Positions 27,798-38,854 of a stretch of DNA of 64,000 nt are shown here, in pieces; within the stretch, counting starts at the first letter, position 1, and each line of letters starts with the position of its first letter. The notes under the pieces are model-generated. The model searched no databases. It worked only from the letters and a program-made list of their open reading frames with translations, and was not told the origin of the DNA. The position numbers were made by a program, and so were the translations under genes. Source of the stretch: Leifsonia sp. ALI-44-B (lineage in GTDB: Bacteria > Actinomycetota > Actinomycetes > Actinomycetales > Microbacteriaceae); the NCBI RefSeq assembly GCF_001984125.1, contig NZ_MTQL01000006.1:868001-932000 (forward strand), read 5' to 3'.

Positions 27798-27870
27798 GTC
27801 GGCCCTGCCGCAGAGACGCGCAGGGCCGACGGCGATGCGGCCCCGCGCCCAGACGAGCTGCAGGGCCGAC
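27798..27870 (-). terminator. Terminator/attenuator-like triple repeat between PepSY gene and regulator
   Basis: GTCGGCCCTGC (27798-27808) can pair with GCAGGGCCGAC at 27820-27830 or with an identical copy at 27860-27870, giving two mutually exclusive 11-bp hairpins. The 220-base gap otherwise holds no gene. Confidence 0.6.
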
Positions 27871-27881
27871 GATGATGCAGG

Positions 27882-28490
27882 CTAGCGCTGCGTGCGCACG
27901 ACGCCGAAGGACTCGTCGAGGTCGACATCCACTTCGGTGCCGTCCTCGAGGCGCACCTCGACCTCGAAGCGGTGGTCGGCGTCGTCCGAGCGCTCGGCAT
28001 CGACAACGGTTCCGCCACCGGCAGCCTTGATGGCCGCCTCGGAGGCCTTGGCGAGCTCGTCGCCGACCAGATCATCCTTGTCGACGGACGCACCGGCCTG
28101 CCTCGAGGAACCCTCGGTTGCGGCGTCGTCGGAGTCAGAGCCGGTCGACGACGAGCCGGAACCCGCTCCGCCCGACACTCGAGCCCGGTCGTCGTCGCCG
28201 TCGGCACGCGAAGACAGCACCTTGAACGAGTCGTCGAGGACGACGTCGTAGGAGACACCATCCGACCCGAGCACATCGAGTTCGTAGCGGTTGTCGTCAC
28301 GCTCGGCATCGATCACCTCGCCGCCACCGACCTCTTTCACGGCAGCCTTCGACGCGCGGTCGAGGTCGGCGCCGGTCACGGCATCCGAACCCTCGAATCC
28401 GTCGGTGACCGCGTAGGCGATGCCCGTGCCACCCAGCACGATTCCGGCCGTGATAGCCGAGGCGGTGATGATCTTGGTCTTCTTCTGCAT
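27882..28490 (-). CDS. Secreted PepSY-repeat protein
   Basis: 202 residues from the ATG after AAGGAGC. Signal peptide residues 1-28 (ITASAITAGIVLGGTGIAYA). Two PepSY modules follow: residues about 36-95 (VTGADLDRASKAAVKEVGGG) and about 138-200 (LVGDELAKASEAAIKAAGGG). A Gly/Ser/Asp-rich linker joins them. PepSY domains are thought to inhibit proteases or modulate envelope processes. Its place ahead of a two-component system suggests it is a target or modulator of that system (inference). Confidence 0.9.
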   Translation of the reverse strand: MQKKTKIITASAITAGIVLGGTGIAYAVTDGFEGSDAVTGADLDRASKAAVKEVGGGEVIDAERDDNRYELDVLGSDGVSYDVVLDDSFKVLSSRADGDDDRARVSGGAGSGSSSTGSDSDDAATEGSSRQAGASVDKDDLVGDELAKASEAAIKAAGGGTVVDAERSDDADHRFEVEVRLEDGTEVDVDLDESFGVVRTQR

Positions 28491-28602
28491 GGGATGCTCC
28501 TTCGTGGTTCGCTGCCCTGTTGTGGGCATGAACAGAGCATCTCGAACCGACGCTGAAGCCAACCTGAAGCGCTCAGAAATCAACCGGTGCCGGTTAACGC
28601 GA

Positions 28603-28636
28603 ATGTCGCACCGGGCCGAAGCCAGCGGTGCGACAT
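28603..28636 (-). terminator. Terminator downstream of glpX
   Basis: ATGTCGCACCG (28603-28613) pairs perfectly with CGGTGCGACAT (28626-28636). The loop contains GGC...GCC. It lies 21 bases past the glpX stop. A 12-bp palindrome GTTCTATAGAAC (28644-28655) sits between. Confidence 0.75.
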
Positions 28637-28657
28637 CCACTCAGTTCTATAGAACCC

Positions 28658-29641
28658 TTACAGCCACTTCTCGACGAGGTGGTCGGCCACAACGCGACGA
28701 GCTGTGCCCGAACGCGAGCGCAGCACGAGGCTCTCGGTGCGGATGATCGGACCCTTGCGCTGCACTCCCGCAACCAATTCGCCGTTGGTGACGCCGGTCG
28801 CCACGAAGTAGGTGTTGTCGCCGCGCACGAGGTCGTCGCCCGTGAGGATGCGGTCGAGATCGTGACCGGCCGCGATGGCCTTCTCGCGCTCGGCGTCGTC
28901 CTTCGGCATGAGCTTGCCCTGGATCAGGCCGCCCAGTGCCTTGACGGCGCAGGCCGTGATGATGCCCTCGGGCGTTCCGCCGATGCCGACGCACATATCG
29001 ATGCGCGACTCGTAACGGGCCGCGTTGATGCCACCGGCGACGTCGCCGTCGAGCAGCAGTCGGGTGCCGGCACCGGCCTCGCGGATCTCCTCGATGAGGT
29101 TGGCGTGGCGGGGGCGGTCGAGCACGGCGATGCGCATCTCTTCGACGCTCTTGCCCTTGGCCTTAGCCAGCGCGCGGATGTTCTCGCCGATGGGGCGCGA
29201 GATGTCGATGACGCCGTGGCCCTCGGGACCGGTCACGATCTTGTCCATGTAGAACACGGCCGACGGGTCGAACATGCTGCCCCGGTCGGACACGGCGATG
29301 ACCGAGAGCGCGTTCTGGCGGCCGGCGGCGGTGAGGCTCGTGCCGTCGATGGGGTCGACCGCGATATCGCACGCGGGGCCCGATCCGTTGCCGACCTGTT
29401 CGCCGTTGTAGAGCATGGGCGCGTGGTCCTTCTCGCCCTCGCCGATCACGACGACACCCTCGAAGTTGACCGTTCCGAGGAACTTGCGCATGGCGTCGAC
29501 CGCGGCACCGTCGGCGGCGTTCTTGTCGCCCCGGCCGATCCACGGCGTGGCACGAATGGCGGCCGCCTCTGTCGCTCGCACCAGCTCCATTGCGAGGTTG
29601 CGGTCGGGGTGCAGGTATTGGGTTTGTGTTTCTTGCGTCAC
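28658..29641 (-). CDS. glpX: Class II fructose-1,6-bisphosphatase
   Basis: Dephosphorylates fructose-1,6-bisphosphate in gluconeogenesis. 327 residues from a GTG at 29639-29641, placed six bases after AGAGG. In-frame ATGs upstream (29668) are possible but lack a ribosome site. Motifs: [16 protein letters not shown] near residue 40, [12 protein letters not shown], the metal/substrate site [20 protein letters not shown], and [20 protein letters not shown]. Actinobacteria commonly use this class as the only FBPase. Divergent from fbaA, which works on the same sugar phosphate in glycolysis. Confidence 0.95.
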   Translation of the reverse strand: MTQETQTQYLHPDRNLAMELVRATEAAAIRATPWIGRGDKNAADGAAVDAMRKFLGTVNFEGVVVIGEGEKDHAPMLYNGEQVGNGSGPACDIAVDPIDGTSLTAAGRQNALSVIAVSDRGSMFDPSAVFYMDKIVTGPEGHGVIDISRPIGENIRALAKAKGKSVEEMRIAVLDRPRHANLIEEIREAGAGTRLLLDGDVAGGINAARYESRIDMCVGIGGTPEGIITACAVKALGGLIQGKLMPKDDAEREKAIAAGHDLDRILTGDDLVRGDNTYFVATGVTNGELVAGVQRKGPIIRTESLVLRSRSGTARRVVADHLVEKWL

Positions 29642-29840
29642 GGGAATCCTCTGATTCGATCGATACATCGGCTGCATATTTATCAGGTGCTGGGGGCCCA
29701 CTCCCAGCCTAGCCGCCGTCATTTCGCGAGCACCGGTCAGATCGGATGCCCCGCACGAACGTGCACTCCGCGTGCGCACTGCGCGACATCCCCCCGATCA
29801 CTAAACTGGCTGCAGTAGTCCGATCTCGAAGGAGAAATCT

Positions 29841-30869
<1,029 letters not shown>

Positions 30870-30907
30870 ACCCTCGGTCGGCCGCGTGCGATGCGCGGCC
30901 GACCCGC

Positions 30908-30951
30908 AACGACGAACGCCCCGTGGATGCATCCGCGGGGCGTTCGTCGTT
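30908..30951. terminator. Terminator after fbaA
   Basis: A 16-bp perfect stem, AACGACGAACGCCCCG against CGGGGCGTTCGTCGTT, with a self-complementary GGATGCATCC loop. It separates fbaA (plus) from the convergent DUF6264 gene (minus). Confidence 0.9.
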
Positions 30952-30971
30952 GGTGCTGGAGTTGTCGCGGA

Positions 30972-32015
30972 TCAGCCGCGCTGCATGACCGCATCCATGA
31001 TGGTCGGGTCGGTGGCGAAGCCCGCGAAGATGACGACCGTTGCCACGACGACGAAGATGACGCCGCACAGCACGGGGATCCACCAGCTGAGCTTTCCTCG
31101 ACGGATGGCGCTCAGCGACCAGAGCAACGCGACGACCCACATGACGGCGTGGATGCCGGCCGTGATCCAGCCGAGCGTGATGAGCAGGTCGGTGGGCGGC
31201 GTGGCCGTGACGTTCATCTGCTCGAACGCCTGCTTGACCGAGACGGGGAGCGCCGAAATGCCGCTCACCGAGTTGAGCACCGCGAGCAGGCCGAAAGCCA
31301 GCAGGAGATACGTGATGAGACGGTCGCGGCGGGCCGGGGCGACGCCACCGGCCGAGCCATCTGCCGTGGCGGCCGCGGATGAACCGCCGCCGAAAGCGTT
31401 GGCGAAGAATCCGCCGGGGGCCTGCTTGCCGTTGGCCGAACCGGAGCTGTTTCCCGTGCCAGAGCCGTTGCCGGACACCGGACCGTTACCGCCGCGGCCA
31501 GCAGAACGTGCCGGCTTCGATGAGCCAGAGGGCCCAGCAGCAGAGGGCGCGTCTTGGCCGCTCGGCTTCGAAGAAGGCCGTTGCGCACCCGCAACTCGCT
31601 CGCCATAGCTGGCGGGTGAGGATGCCGCGTGACCATCGTGGTCGACGGGCGCAACGGGGGTGTCTGCGTCGGCGACGACCGGAACGCCCTCTTCGGTGTC
31701 GAACGGCACACGGATGGCGGCACGCTGCTCTTCGGGTGTCGCGTATTCGCCGAACGCCGGACGTTCGGGACGAACGGGCGCCGCAGCCGCCGGACGGGAA
31801 GCCGAGGCGGAACCGGTCGCCGAGCCGGATGCCGCCGCAGCTGCAGCGGCCGCGTCGACGGTCTCGCCGTACGTCTTCCCTGTTTCGGGTGCGTCGGTGG
31901 GCACGCCGGAATGTGCCCCCGTGTCGGGAGCATCACCGGGCTGCGGCGAACCGCCGCCCATCACCGGGTCGGTCGTAGAACGAGGTGTGTCTGTCGTGTC
32001 GCGGTCGCCGCTCAC
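30972..32015 (-). CDS. DUF6264-like membrane protein
   Basis: 347 residues from a GTG that overlaps the ispH stop (GTGA). The first 220 residues are a disordered Ala/Pro/Ser/Gly/Asp-rich region ([15 protein letters not shown]). Three membrane helices follow in the last 120 residues ([50 protein letters not shown]). The pattern is that of a Microbacteriaceae family of unknown function. Translationally coupled to ispH; no functional link is known. Confidence 0.8.
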   Translation of the reverse strand: MSGDRDTTDTPRSTTDPVMGGGSPQPGDAPDTGAHSGVPTDAPETGKTYGETVDAAAAAAAASGSATGSASASRPAAAAPVRPERPAFGEYATPEEQRAAIRVPFDTEEGVPVVADADTPVAPVDHDGHAASSPASYGERVAGAQRPSSKPSGQDAPSAAGPSGSSKPARSAGRGGNGPVSGNGSGTGNSSGSANGKQAPGGFFANAFGGGSSAAATADGSAGGVAPARRDRLITYLLLAFGLLAVLNSVSGISALPVSVKQAFEQMNVTATPPTDLLITLGWITAGIHAVMWVVALLWSLSAIRRGKLSWWIPVLCGVIFVVVATVVIFAGFATDPTIMDAVMQRG

Positions 32016-33073
32016 GAAGAGACCCGCCCGCCGAGCGCACGCGCTTCGCGCTGGCCCTTCAGGTTGGTGCGCAGCTCCTTGGGAAGCGAGAACATGAGGT
32101 CTTCTTCGGCCGTCTTGACCTGCTCGACGTCGAGGTAGCCCGCCGTGGCGAGGTCTTCGAGCAGCTCTTGCACGAGCTCTTCGGGCACGGAGGCACCCGA
32201 GGTGACGCCGACGGTCTTCACGCCGTCGAACCACTCCTGCTTGACCTCGTGCGAGTAGTCGACGCGGTAGGCGGCCTTGGCGCCGTATTCGAGCGCGACC
32301 TCGACGAGGCGCACACTGTTAGACGAGTTGGCCGAACCGACGACGATCACGAGATCGGAGTCTTGCGCGACCTTCTTGATGGCCACCTGACGGTTCTGCG
32401 TGGCGTAGCAGATGTCGTCGCTGGGCGGGTCTTGCAGGTTGGGGAAGCGCTCCCGCAGGCGGCGGACCGTCTCCATCGTCTCGTCGACCGAGAGCGTGGT
32501 CTGCGAGAGCCACACGACCTTGTCGGGGTCTTTGACGTGGATGTTGGGAACGTCGTCGGGGCTGTTGACGAGCGTGACGTGATCGGGAGCCTCACCGGCG
32601 GTGCCCTCGACCTCTTCGTGGCCTTCGTGGCCGATCAGCAAGATCTCGAAGTCGTCGCGCGCGAACCGCACGGCCTCGCGGTGCACCTTGGTGACCAGCG
32701 GGCACGTGGCGTCGATGGCGAGCAGCCCGCGGTCTTGGGCCGCGTTGACTACGGCCGGGGACACGCCGTGGGCGCTGAACACGATGTGCGCGCCCGGCGG
32801 AACCTCGTCGACCTCATCGACGAAGATGGCGCCCTTGTTCTCGAGCTCGGACACCACGTGGATGTTGTGCACGATCTGTTTGCGCACGTAGACGGGCGAA
32901 CCGTACTGCTCGAGCGCCTTCTCGACGGCGATGACGGCGCGGTCGACGCCGGCACAGTAGCCGCGGGGGGCAGCGAGCAGAACCTTCTTCTCGCCCTGAA
33001 CCGGGGTATTCTTGAGCCTCGCCCGTGCGCCTGGAATCCGGGGCATTGGCAGGCTGATCGTTGCGTCACTCAC
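32012..33073 (-). CDS. ispH: 4-hydroxy-3-methylbut-2-enyl diphosphate reductase
   Basis: Last enzyme of the MEP isoprenoid pathway; a [4Fe-4S] protein forming IPP and DMAPP. 353 residues from the GTG at 33071-33073. The three cluster cysteines are in [24 protein letters not shown] and [10 protein letters not shown]. Substrate residues [20 protein letters not shown] and [10 protein letters not shown] are also present. Divergent from xseA across 49 bases. The isoprenoid route links it loosely to uppS further along. Confidence 0.97.
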   Translation of the reverse strand: MSDATISLPMPRIPGARARLKNTPVQGEKKVLLAAPRGYCAGVDRAVIAVEKALEQYGSPVYVRKQIVHNIHVVSELENKGAIFVDEVDEVPPGAHIVFSAHGVSPAVVNAAQDRGLLAIDATCPLVTKVHREAVRFARDDFEILLIGHEGHEEVEGTAGEAPDHVTLVNSPDDVPNIHVKDPDKVVWLSQTTLSVDETMETVRRLRERFPNLQDPPSDDICYATQNRQVAIKKVAQDSDLVIVVGSANSSNSVRLVEVALEYGAKAAYRVDYSHEVKQEWFDGVKTVGVTSGASVPEELVQELLEDLATAGYLDVEQVKTAEEDLMFSLPKELRTNLKGQREARALGGRVSS

Positions 33074-33122
33074 CCTTCGATTCTAGGCGCTGCCGCTGGG
33101 CGTGAGGTTAGAGGAGGAACGC

Positions 33123-34511
33123 ATGGCTGCCGAACGGTCGACGACGGGTCGAAGCCCGAGCACGACGGGGCCGTCTTTCCGCGCAAACACGGGCTCTGGC
33201 GGGGGTGCCGACGAGGTTTCCGGGTCGCAGCGGGCCGGTGCTCAGGCATCCGCGAACCCCGCCGCGCCGAGCGGGCCGTCGGCCGAACATCCCTGGCCCG
33301 TGTCGATGTTGGGCCAGAAACTGCGCGAATACATCGATCGCCTGGGCTCGGTGTGGGTCGAGGGCGAGATCACGCAGTGGGGCGTCTCGGGCGGAAACGT
33401 CTATGGAAAACTCAAAGACCTCGATGCCGACGCCACCATCTCGTTCACCGTGTGGTCGTCGGTGAAATCCCGCATCCCGTCGGACCTGAAGCAGGGCGAT
33501 CACGTGGTCGCCATGGTCAAGCCCAACTACTGGGTCAAGGGCGGCTCGCTCACCATGCAGGTCTTCGACATGAAACACGTCGGCCTGGGCGACCTGCTCG
33601 AACGCCTCGAACGCCTGCGAGCGCAGTTGAAAGCCGAGGGGCTCTTCGACATGTCGCGCAAAAAACCGCTCCCCTTCCTCCCCGGTTGCATCGGCCTCAT
33701 CACGGGCAAAGACTCGGATGCCGAGAAAGACGTCCTGCGCAACGCCCAACTGCGCTGGCCCGCCGTGCGCTTCCGCGTGGTGCACGCCGCCGTGCAGGGA
33801 GAACGCACCGTGGCAGACGTCTCGGCAGCCATCCGCACGCTCGACGCCGACCCCGACGTCGACGTCATCATCGTGGCGCGCGGTGGCGGCGACTTCCAGA
33901 ACCTGCTGGGCTTCAGCGACGAACGCGTCGTGCGCGCGGCCGCCGAATGCACCACGCCGCTCGTGAGCGCCATCGGCCACGAAGCCGACCGCCCGCTGCT
34001 CGACGATGTCGCAGACTTACGCGCCTCGACGCCCACCGACGCCGCCAAACGCGTGGTTCCGGATGTCTCGGAGGAGCTCGCCCGCGTGCAACAGGCCCGC
34101 AGCCGCCTCACCGTGCGGCTCACCACCTATCTGCAGCACGAGATCCACCGCGTGGAACAGCTGCGGTCGCGCCCAGCGCTCGCCTCCAGCGCCTGGATCG
34201 TCGACCAGCGCTCGCAAGACCTCACCCGTTACGTGGCGCGCGGCGCCGAGCTCGTCGACCGCGCCCTCGAAAAGGCCTCCACCGAGACCGCCCGCCTGCG
34301 CTCCGAACTGCGCGCCCTGTCGCCGCAGCGCACGCTCGACCGCGGCTATGCCATCGCGCAGCTGCCCACGGGTCATGTGCTGCGCGACGCCGCCGATGCA
34401 CCGGATGGCGTCGCCCTCACGCTTACGCTCGCGACGGGTTCGATCGGCGCCACGTCCTCCGGCCCGACGGGCGAGGCGGATGCCGCAGACCCGCGTCGCC
34501 CGAGCGTGTGA
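33123..34511 (+). CDS. xseA: Exodeoxyribonuclease VII large subunit
   Basis: Catalytic subunit of the single-strand exonuclease VII, acting with XseB in mismatch and damage repair. 462 residues from the ATG at 33123 with GAGGAGG upstream. After a 55-residue low-complexity leader comes the OB-fold ([23 protein letters not shown], near 80-105). The catalytic core has [37 protein letters not shown] and [20 protein letters not shown]. Long helices (residues 310-410) end in [14 protein letters not shown]. First gene of a five-gene run. Confidence 0.97.
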   Translation: MAAERSTTGRSPSTTGPSFRANTGSGGGADEVSGSQRAGAQASANPAAPSGPSAEHPWPVSMLGQKLREYIDRLGSVWVEGEITQWGVSGGNVYGKLKDLDADATISFTVWSSVKSRIPSDLKQGDHVVAMVKPNYWVKGGSLTMQVFDMKHVGLGDLLERLERLRAQLKAEGLFDMSRKKPLPFLPGCIGLITGKDSDAEKDVLRNAQLRWPAVRFRVVHAAVQGERTVADVSAAIRTLDADPDVDVIIVARGGGDFQNLLGFSDERVVRAAAECTTPLVSAIGHEADRPLLDDVADLRASTPTDAAKRVVPDVSEELARVQQARSRLTVRLTTYLQHEIHRVEQLRSRPALASSAWIVDQRSQDLTRYVARGAELVDRALEKASTETARLRSELRALSPQRTLDRGYAIAQLPTGHVLRDAADAPDGVALTLTLATGSIGATSSGPTGEADAADPRRPSV

Positions 34512-34552
34512 CCCGGCCATCCGCCCGCTTTCAGCCGAGTAGAATCGGGGGC

Positions 34553-34786
34553 ATGGCCAGCACCCCCGACGTCGCAGAACTCAGCTATGAAGAGGCGCGC
34601 GACGAACTCGTCCGCGTCGTCTCCGAACTCGAACAGGGGTCGGCCACGCTCGAGCAGTCGCTGGCGCTGTGGGAACGCGGCGAGGCACTGGCCCGCCGGT
34701 GCGAAGACTGGCTGATCGGCGCCAAGGCCCGCCTCGACAAGGCGCGCGCGGCCCACGACGAGAACGCGGCGGCATCGGCCGAATGA
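34553..34786 (+). CDS. xseB: Exodeoxyribonuclease VII small subunit
   Basis: 77 residues, the normal size. Helical pattern [20 protein letters not shown], then [20 protein letters not shown], is diagnostic of XseB. It lies 41 bases after xseA and overlaps the next gene (ATGA). Confidence 0.96.
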   Translation: MASTPDVAELSYEEARDELVRVVSELEQGSATLEQSLALWERGEALARRCEDWLIGAKARLDKARAAHDENAAASAE

Positions 34787-35598
34787 GCACCAACCCGCCG
34801 AGCGACCCGAACGCCGGCACCAGCAGCACCGACTCCCCCCGCGCCGACTCCTCCCGCGCGGGCACACCCGGCGCGCCGAGGCCTCGCAGCGGCACGCCCG
34901 CCGATCAGCGTGACGAGCGCCGCCGCCAGCGCGTGGTGGCCGAGCTCGGCCGGCCCGAGACGCCCGAAGAGACGGCCGCCCGCAAGGCCGAAGATTCGCG
35001 CAAATACCGCATGCGCAAGACCGTGAACAACCTGGTCTTCTCGCTGCTCGTCACCGTCGCGGTCGTCGTGGTGATCGTGTTCGCGGTTCCGCGCAGCGAT
35101 AAGCCGCTGCATCCCGATATCGACTATTCGCAGGTCGCACAGACGACGCAGCAATCGCAGACGCAGATCCTGGCCGACCCCGAGCTGCCCGACACGTGGA
35201 GCGCGAACTACGCCGAGATCCGCACGAGCAAGGCCGCGGGTGTGGCGTCGTGGAACATCGGCCTCATCGCACCGGGTAACGACTTCATAGGGCTGACGCA
35301 GGGCTTCGACGCCAACCCCACGTGGGTCGGGCAGCAGCTCGAGCAGTCGACGGCCACGGGCGTGACCACCATCGACGGCATCGAGTGGACCGTCTATGAC
35401 AACCGCGGCTCGAGCGACGACCTGGGCAACCTCGAATACGCGCTCACCACCGAGGCGGGCGGCAGCACCTACATCATCTTCGGAACCGGCACCGACGCCG
35501 AGTTCGAGCAGGTGGCCTCGGGCATCACGTCCGACATCCAGGCCAACGCGGCGCGCGCCTCGGCCACGCCGACGCCGGCCGCCACCCCTGCCTCCTAA
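34783..35598 (+). CDS. DUF4245 family membrane-anchored protein
   Basis: 271 residues, start overlapping the xseB stop. A disordered Pro/Ser/Arg-rich N-terminus (about 80 residues) precedes one membrane helix ([20 protein letters not shown]). An extracytoplasmic domain follows, with [20 protein letters not shown] and [22 protein letters not shown]4245 proteins are widespread beside xseA/xseB and glpX/fumC genes in Actinobacteria; function unknown. Confidence 0.88.
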   Translation: MSTNPPSDPNAGTSSTDSPRADSSRAGTPGAPRPRSGTPADQRDERRRQRVVAELGRPETPEETAARKAEDSRKYRMRKTVNNLVFSLLVTVAVVVVIVFAVPRSDKPLHPDIDYSQVAQTTQQSQTQILADPELPDTWSANYAEIRTSKAAGVASWNIGLIAPGNDFIGLTQGFDANPTWVGQQLEQSTATGVTTIDGIEWTVYDNRGSSDDLGNLEYALTTEAGGSTYIIFGTGTDAEFEQVASGITSDIQANAARASATPTPAATPAS

Positions 35599-35651
35599 CG
35601 AGAGCTTCTGTCACACCCGCGTCTGTTCCCTCGAGAGAAAACGGAGTCCCG

Positions 35652-36293
35652 ATGCCTACGAAACGCCCCGGAAAAGTCTGGTCAGAGATGGTGCGCGGAA
35701 ACGTGCGCTTCGTCAACGGCGAGCCGCAGCATCCCCGTCAAGACGTCGAGCACCGCGCGTCGCTCGCGCACAGCCAGACGCCCAGTGCGGCGCTCTTCGG
35801 ATGCTCGGACTCGCGTCTGGCCGCCGAGATCATCTTCGACAAGGGGCTCGGCGACCTGTTCGTCGTGCGCAACGCCGGCCAGGTCATCTCGGACTCGGTG
35901 CTCGGATCGCTCGAGTACGCCGTGACGGTGCTGAACGTTCCGCTCATCGTGGTGCTCGGGCACGACGAGTGCGGGGCCGTGCGCGCCGCCATCGACTCGC
36001 AGGTGCCGGGGGCCGAACCGCTGCCGCCGCACATCGACGGCATCATCCAGCAGATCGTGCCCGCCGTGCGCCGCGTCACGGGCGGCGAACCCGCCGACGA
36101 CCAGGTGAACGCGCTCGAGGTCGGCCGCGAGCACCTGCGCGACACCGTGGCCGAGATGCTCGAACGCTCCGAGATCATCAGCGACCACGTGGCGCGCGGC
36201 GTGCTGGCCATCGTGGGCGCCAACTACCGTCTGCTCGACGGCACGGCGATCGCCGATGTTATCGTGGGCAACGCTGACACTCACCAGCCATGA
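35652..36293 (+). CDS. Beta-type carbonic anhydrase
   Basis: Interconverts CO2 and bicarbonate at a zinc centre. 213 residues. Zinc ligands Cys51, His104 and Cys107 ([15 protein letters not shown]) with the catalytic pair Asp53/Arg55 all present. [21 protein letters not shown] is typical of the family. The stop overlaps the fumC start, so the two are co-translated. Bicarbonate supply for anaplerotic reactions would fit the fumarase link (inference). Confidence 0.95.
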   Translation: MPTKRPGKVWSEMVRGNVRFVNGEPQHPRQDVEHRASLAHSQTPSAALFGCSDSRLAAEIIFDKGLGDLFVVRNAGQVISDSVLGSLEYAVTVLNVPLIVVLGHDECGAVRAAIDSQVPGAEPLPPHIDGIIQQIVPAVRRVTGGEPADDQVNALEVGREHLRDTVAEMLERSEIISDHVARGVLAIVGANYRLLDGTAIADVIVGNADTHQP

Positions 36294-37717
36294 GCGACGA
36301 GAACAGGAACAACGTGGTCACCACCTCTCACACCGAATACCGCATCGAGCACGACACCATGGGCGAGGTGAGGGTTCCGGCCCACGCGCTCTACAGCGCC
36401 CAGACGCAGCGCGCCGTCGAGAACTTCCCGATCTCGGGTGCCGGCCTCGAGCCCGCCCAGATCGCCGCCCTCGCGCGCATCAAGAAAGCCGCCGCCACCG
36501 CCAACGCGCGTCTGGGTGTGCTCGACCAGGGCATCGCCGAAGCCATCGCCCGCGCCGCCGACGAGGTCATCGCCGGCAACCACGACGGCGAATTCCCCAT
36601 CGACGTGTACCAGACGGGCAGCGGCACGTCGTCGAACATGAACATGAACGAGGTGCTCGCTTCGCTCGCGACGACGAGCCTCGGCCAGCCCGTCCACCCC
36701 AACGACCACGTCAACGCCTCGCAGTCCTCGAACGACGTCTTCCCGACCTCTGTGCACATCGCCGTGACCAGCGCTCTGATCGACGACCTCATCCCGGCTC
36801 TTGACCACCTGGCGGTCGCCTTCGAGAAGAAGGCCGAACTGTGGAAGAACGTCGTCAAGGCGGGTCGCACCCACCTCATGGACGCGACCCCCGTCACGCT
36901 GGGCCAGGAGTTTGGCGGCTACGCCCGCCAGATCCGCCTGGGCATCGAGCGCGTGCGCACGGCCCTCCCTCGCGTCGCCGAGGTTCCGCTGGGCGGCACC
37001 GCCGTCGGCACCGGCATCAACACGCCCCAGGGCTTCCCCCAGCTCGTCATCCAGCTGCTGCAGGAAGACACCGAGCTGCCCATCACCGAGGCCGTCGACC
37101 ACTTCGAGGCACAGGCCAACCGCGACGGACTCGTCGATGCGTCGGGCGCTCTGCGTGTCATCGCCGTGAGCCTCACCAAGATCTGCAACGACCTGCGCTG
37201 GATGGGCTCCGGCCCCAACACGGGTCTCGGCGAGCTGCACATCCCCGACCTGCAGCCCGGATCGTCGATCATGCCGGGCAAGGTGAACCCCGTCATCCCC
37301 GAGGCCGTGCTCATGGTCGCCTCGCGCGTCATCGGCAACGACGCCACCATCGCCTGGTCGGGTGCGTCGGGCGCCTTCGAGCTCAACGTCGCCATCCCCG
37401 TCATGGGCACGGCGCTGCTCGAGTCCATCCGCCTGCTGTCGAACGCCTCGCGCGTGCTGGCCGACAAGACCGTCGACGGCCTCGAGGTCAACGCCGAACG
37501 CGCAACGGCCCTCGCCGGTTCGTCGCCCTCGATCGTGACGCCGCTCAACAAGATCATCGGCTACGAAGCCGCCGCCAAGATCGCCAAGCACGCGGTGGCC
37601 AAGAAGATCACGGTGCGCGAAGCGGTCATCGACCTCGGCTACGTCGAGCGCGGCGAGATCACCGAGGAGCAGCTCGACGAGAAGCTCGACCTGCTGAGCA
37701 TGACGCACCCCGGCTAG
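36290..37717 (+). CDS. fumC: Class II fumarate hydratase
   Basis: Reversible hydration of fumarate to malate in the TCA cycle. 475 residues. [21 protein letters not shown] at the start; [12 protein letters not shown] near residue 112; [17 protein letters not shown] near 145; signature [15 protein letters not shown] near 325. The ATG overlaps the carbonic anhydrase stop (ATGA). Followed by a strong terminator, the end of the xseA operon. Confidence 0.97.
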   Translation: MSDENRNNVVTTSHTEYRIEHDTMGEVRVPAHALYSAQTQRAVENFPISGAGLEPAQIAALARIKKAAATANARLGVLDQGIAEAIARAADEVIAGNHDGEFPIDVYQTGSGTSSNMNMNEVLASLATTSLGQPVHPNDHVNASQSSNDVFPTSVHIAVTSALIDDLIPALDHLAVAFEKKAELWKNVVKAGRTHLMDATPVTLGQEFGGYARQIRLGIERVRTALPRVAEVPLGGTAVGTGINTPQGFPQLVIQLLQEDTELPITEAVDHFEAQANRDGLVDASGALRVIAVSLTKICNDLRWMGSGPNTGLGELHIPDLQPGSSIMPGKVNPVIPEAVLMVASRVIGNDATIAWSGASGAFELNVAIPVMGTALLESIRLLSNASRVLADKTVDGLEVNAERATALAGSSPSIVTPLNKIIGYEAAAKIAKHAVAKKITVREAVIDLGYVERGEITEEQLDEKLDLLSMTHPG

Positions 37718-37758
37718 ACCCGGTTCACGCCTAACCGCCGCCTCTGCGGCACACCCTT

Positions 37759-37786
37759 CGAGGGCCCCGAGAGATCGGGGCCCTCG
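37759..37786 (+). terminator. Terminator after fumC
   Basis: A perfect 12-bp stem, CGAGGGCCCCGA / TCGGGGCCCTCG, with a GAGA loop, followed by TTCGTT. Confidence 0.9.
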
Positions 37787-37843
37787 TTCGTTGGGGGCTG
37801 CCGCTGCTTCTCGCACTCGGAAGCGCTTCCCGCACCAGCGCAG

Positions 37844-38698
37844 TCACCACGCGCCAGAGCATCTCGCGGCGACCAAGGCCAGCCAGAAGCCGACGATCAG
37901 CGCAGGGCCGATGGGGATGCTGCTCCCTCCGTCGATCGCCCCACCCCGCGTGCGCGCGACTCGTGCCAGACGACTCAGGCCACCGAGGAATGCGCCGAAC
38001 ACGCCCAGACCCACCGCGAGGACGACGACGCCGAGCCCGATCGAACCGGCCGCAGCGCCCAGCAGGAAGGCGAGCTTGACGTCCCCGAAGCCGAGACCAC
38101 CGAACCACCAAGCCAGCGCGCACGACGCCCCGTAGACGAGCGATCCGAGCAGGATCCAGACGAGCGCCTCCCCATCGGCGGCCAACCACGGCGCCGCCGA
38201 TGTGATCACGGCTCCGGCGCCGTCGAAATTCGTCGAGGTCTCGCCACTTCCGGCCAGCTCCGCGCTCGAGCCGTTAAAGATGCCGACAACCGTCTCAGCT
38301 CTCCCCCTCGGCAGCGGCGCCGGACTCCGAAGATCGGTGTCCACGCTGCGAGCGGCGTCCAGAGCTCTGAGCGAACCGGCGAGGACGGCCCAGGCGGCGA
38401 GCGCTAGCCCGGGCACGGTGGACCTATTGGGGAGACGGTGGAACAGGACATCCGAATTCACGAGAGGGAGAGAGACCGCTGCGACGTAGGCGATGAGCAC
38501 AATGTCGGGCGAGACACCTCCGGCGACGAGCACAGCGCCTAGGAGTGCCACCACGGCGCCGGAGGACGGCAGCCATACTCCTCCTGCGCGGGTGCTCACA
38601 TGACGAAGCATTCGTGAGCGACGCATTTGCGAAAGCGGCACTCGAGGGCGAGGCGCTCGCGGGCGAGGCGGCTGCGGCAGGGCGGAAGTGACGGACAT
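37844..38698 (-). CDS. A24-type prepilin peptidase (orphan)
   Basis: 284 residues from the ATG at 38696-38698; a longer reading exists but has no membrane or leader character. Aspartyl membrane protease family. Catalytic aspartates lie in LPLVNSDVLFHRLPNRS near residue 80 and LGFGDVKLAFLLGAAAG near 200. Six or so helices. Between them is an unusual soluble insert of about 60 residues. No pilin, ATPase or secretion gene is nearby, so the target is unknown; it may serve a Tad or competence system elsewhere. Confidence 0.88.
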   Translation of the reverse strand: MSVTSALPQPPRPRAPRPRVPLSQMRRSRMLRHVSTRAGGVWLPSSGAVVALLGAVLVAGGVSPDIVLIAYVAAVSLPLVNSDVLFHRLPNRSTVPGLALAAWAVLAGSLRALDAARSVDTDLRSPAPLPRGRAETVVGIFNGSSAELAGSGETSTNFDGAGAVITSAAPWLAADGEALVWILLGSLVYGASCALAWWFGGLGFGDVKLAFLLGAAAGSIGLGVVVLAVGLGVFGAFLGGLSRLARVARTRGGAIDGGSSIPIGPALIVGFWLALVAARCSGAW

Positions 38699-38803
38699 CC
38701 CGTAACCGTAGAAGTGGCTCCGCTCCCCCCCACGTTGTGCACAGGAACACGTTGGAAACCGGCCTGTGGAGAACGGATCGCAGAGCTCGAAGCCCCACGA
38801 AAA

Positions 38804-38837
38804 GGTCCGGCCGACCCCCGCAGGAGTCGGCCGGACC
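38804..38837 (-). terminator. Terminator after phoH
   Basis: GGTCCGGCCGAC / GTCGGCCGGACC, a perfect 12-bp stem, followed on the minus strand by TTTT. A classical Rho-independent terminator, 18 bases past the stop. Confidence 0.92.
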
Positions 38838-38854
38838 GGTGAAACGTCGAGCAA

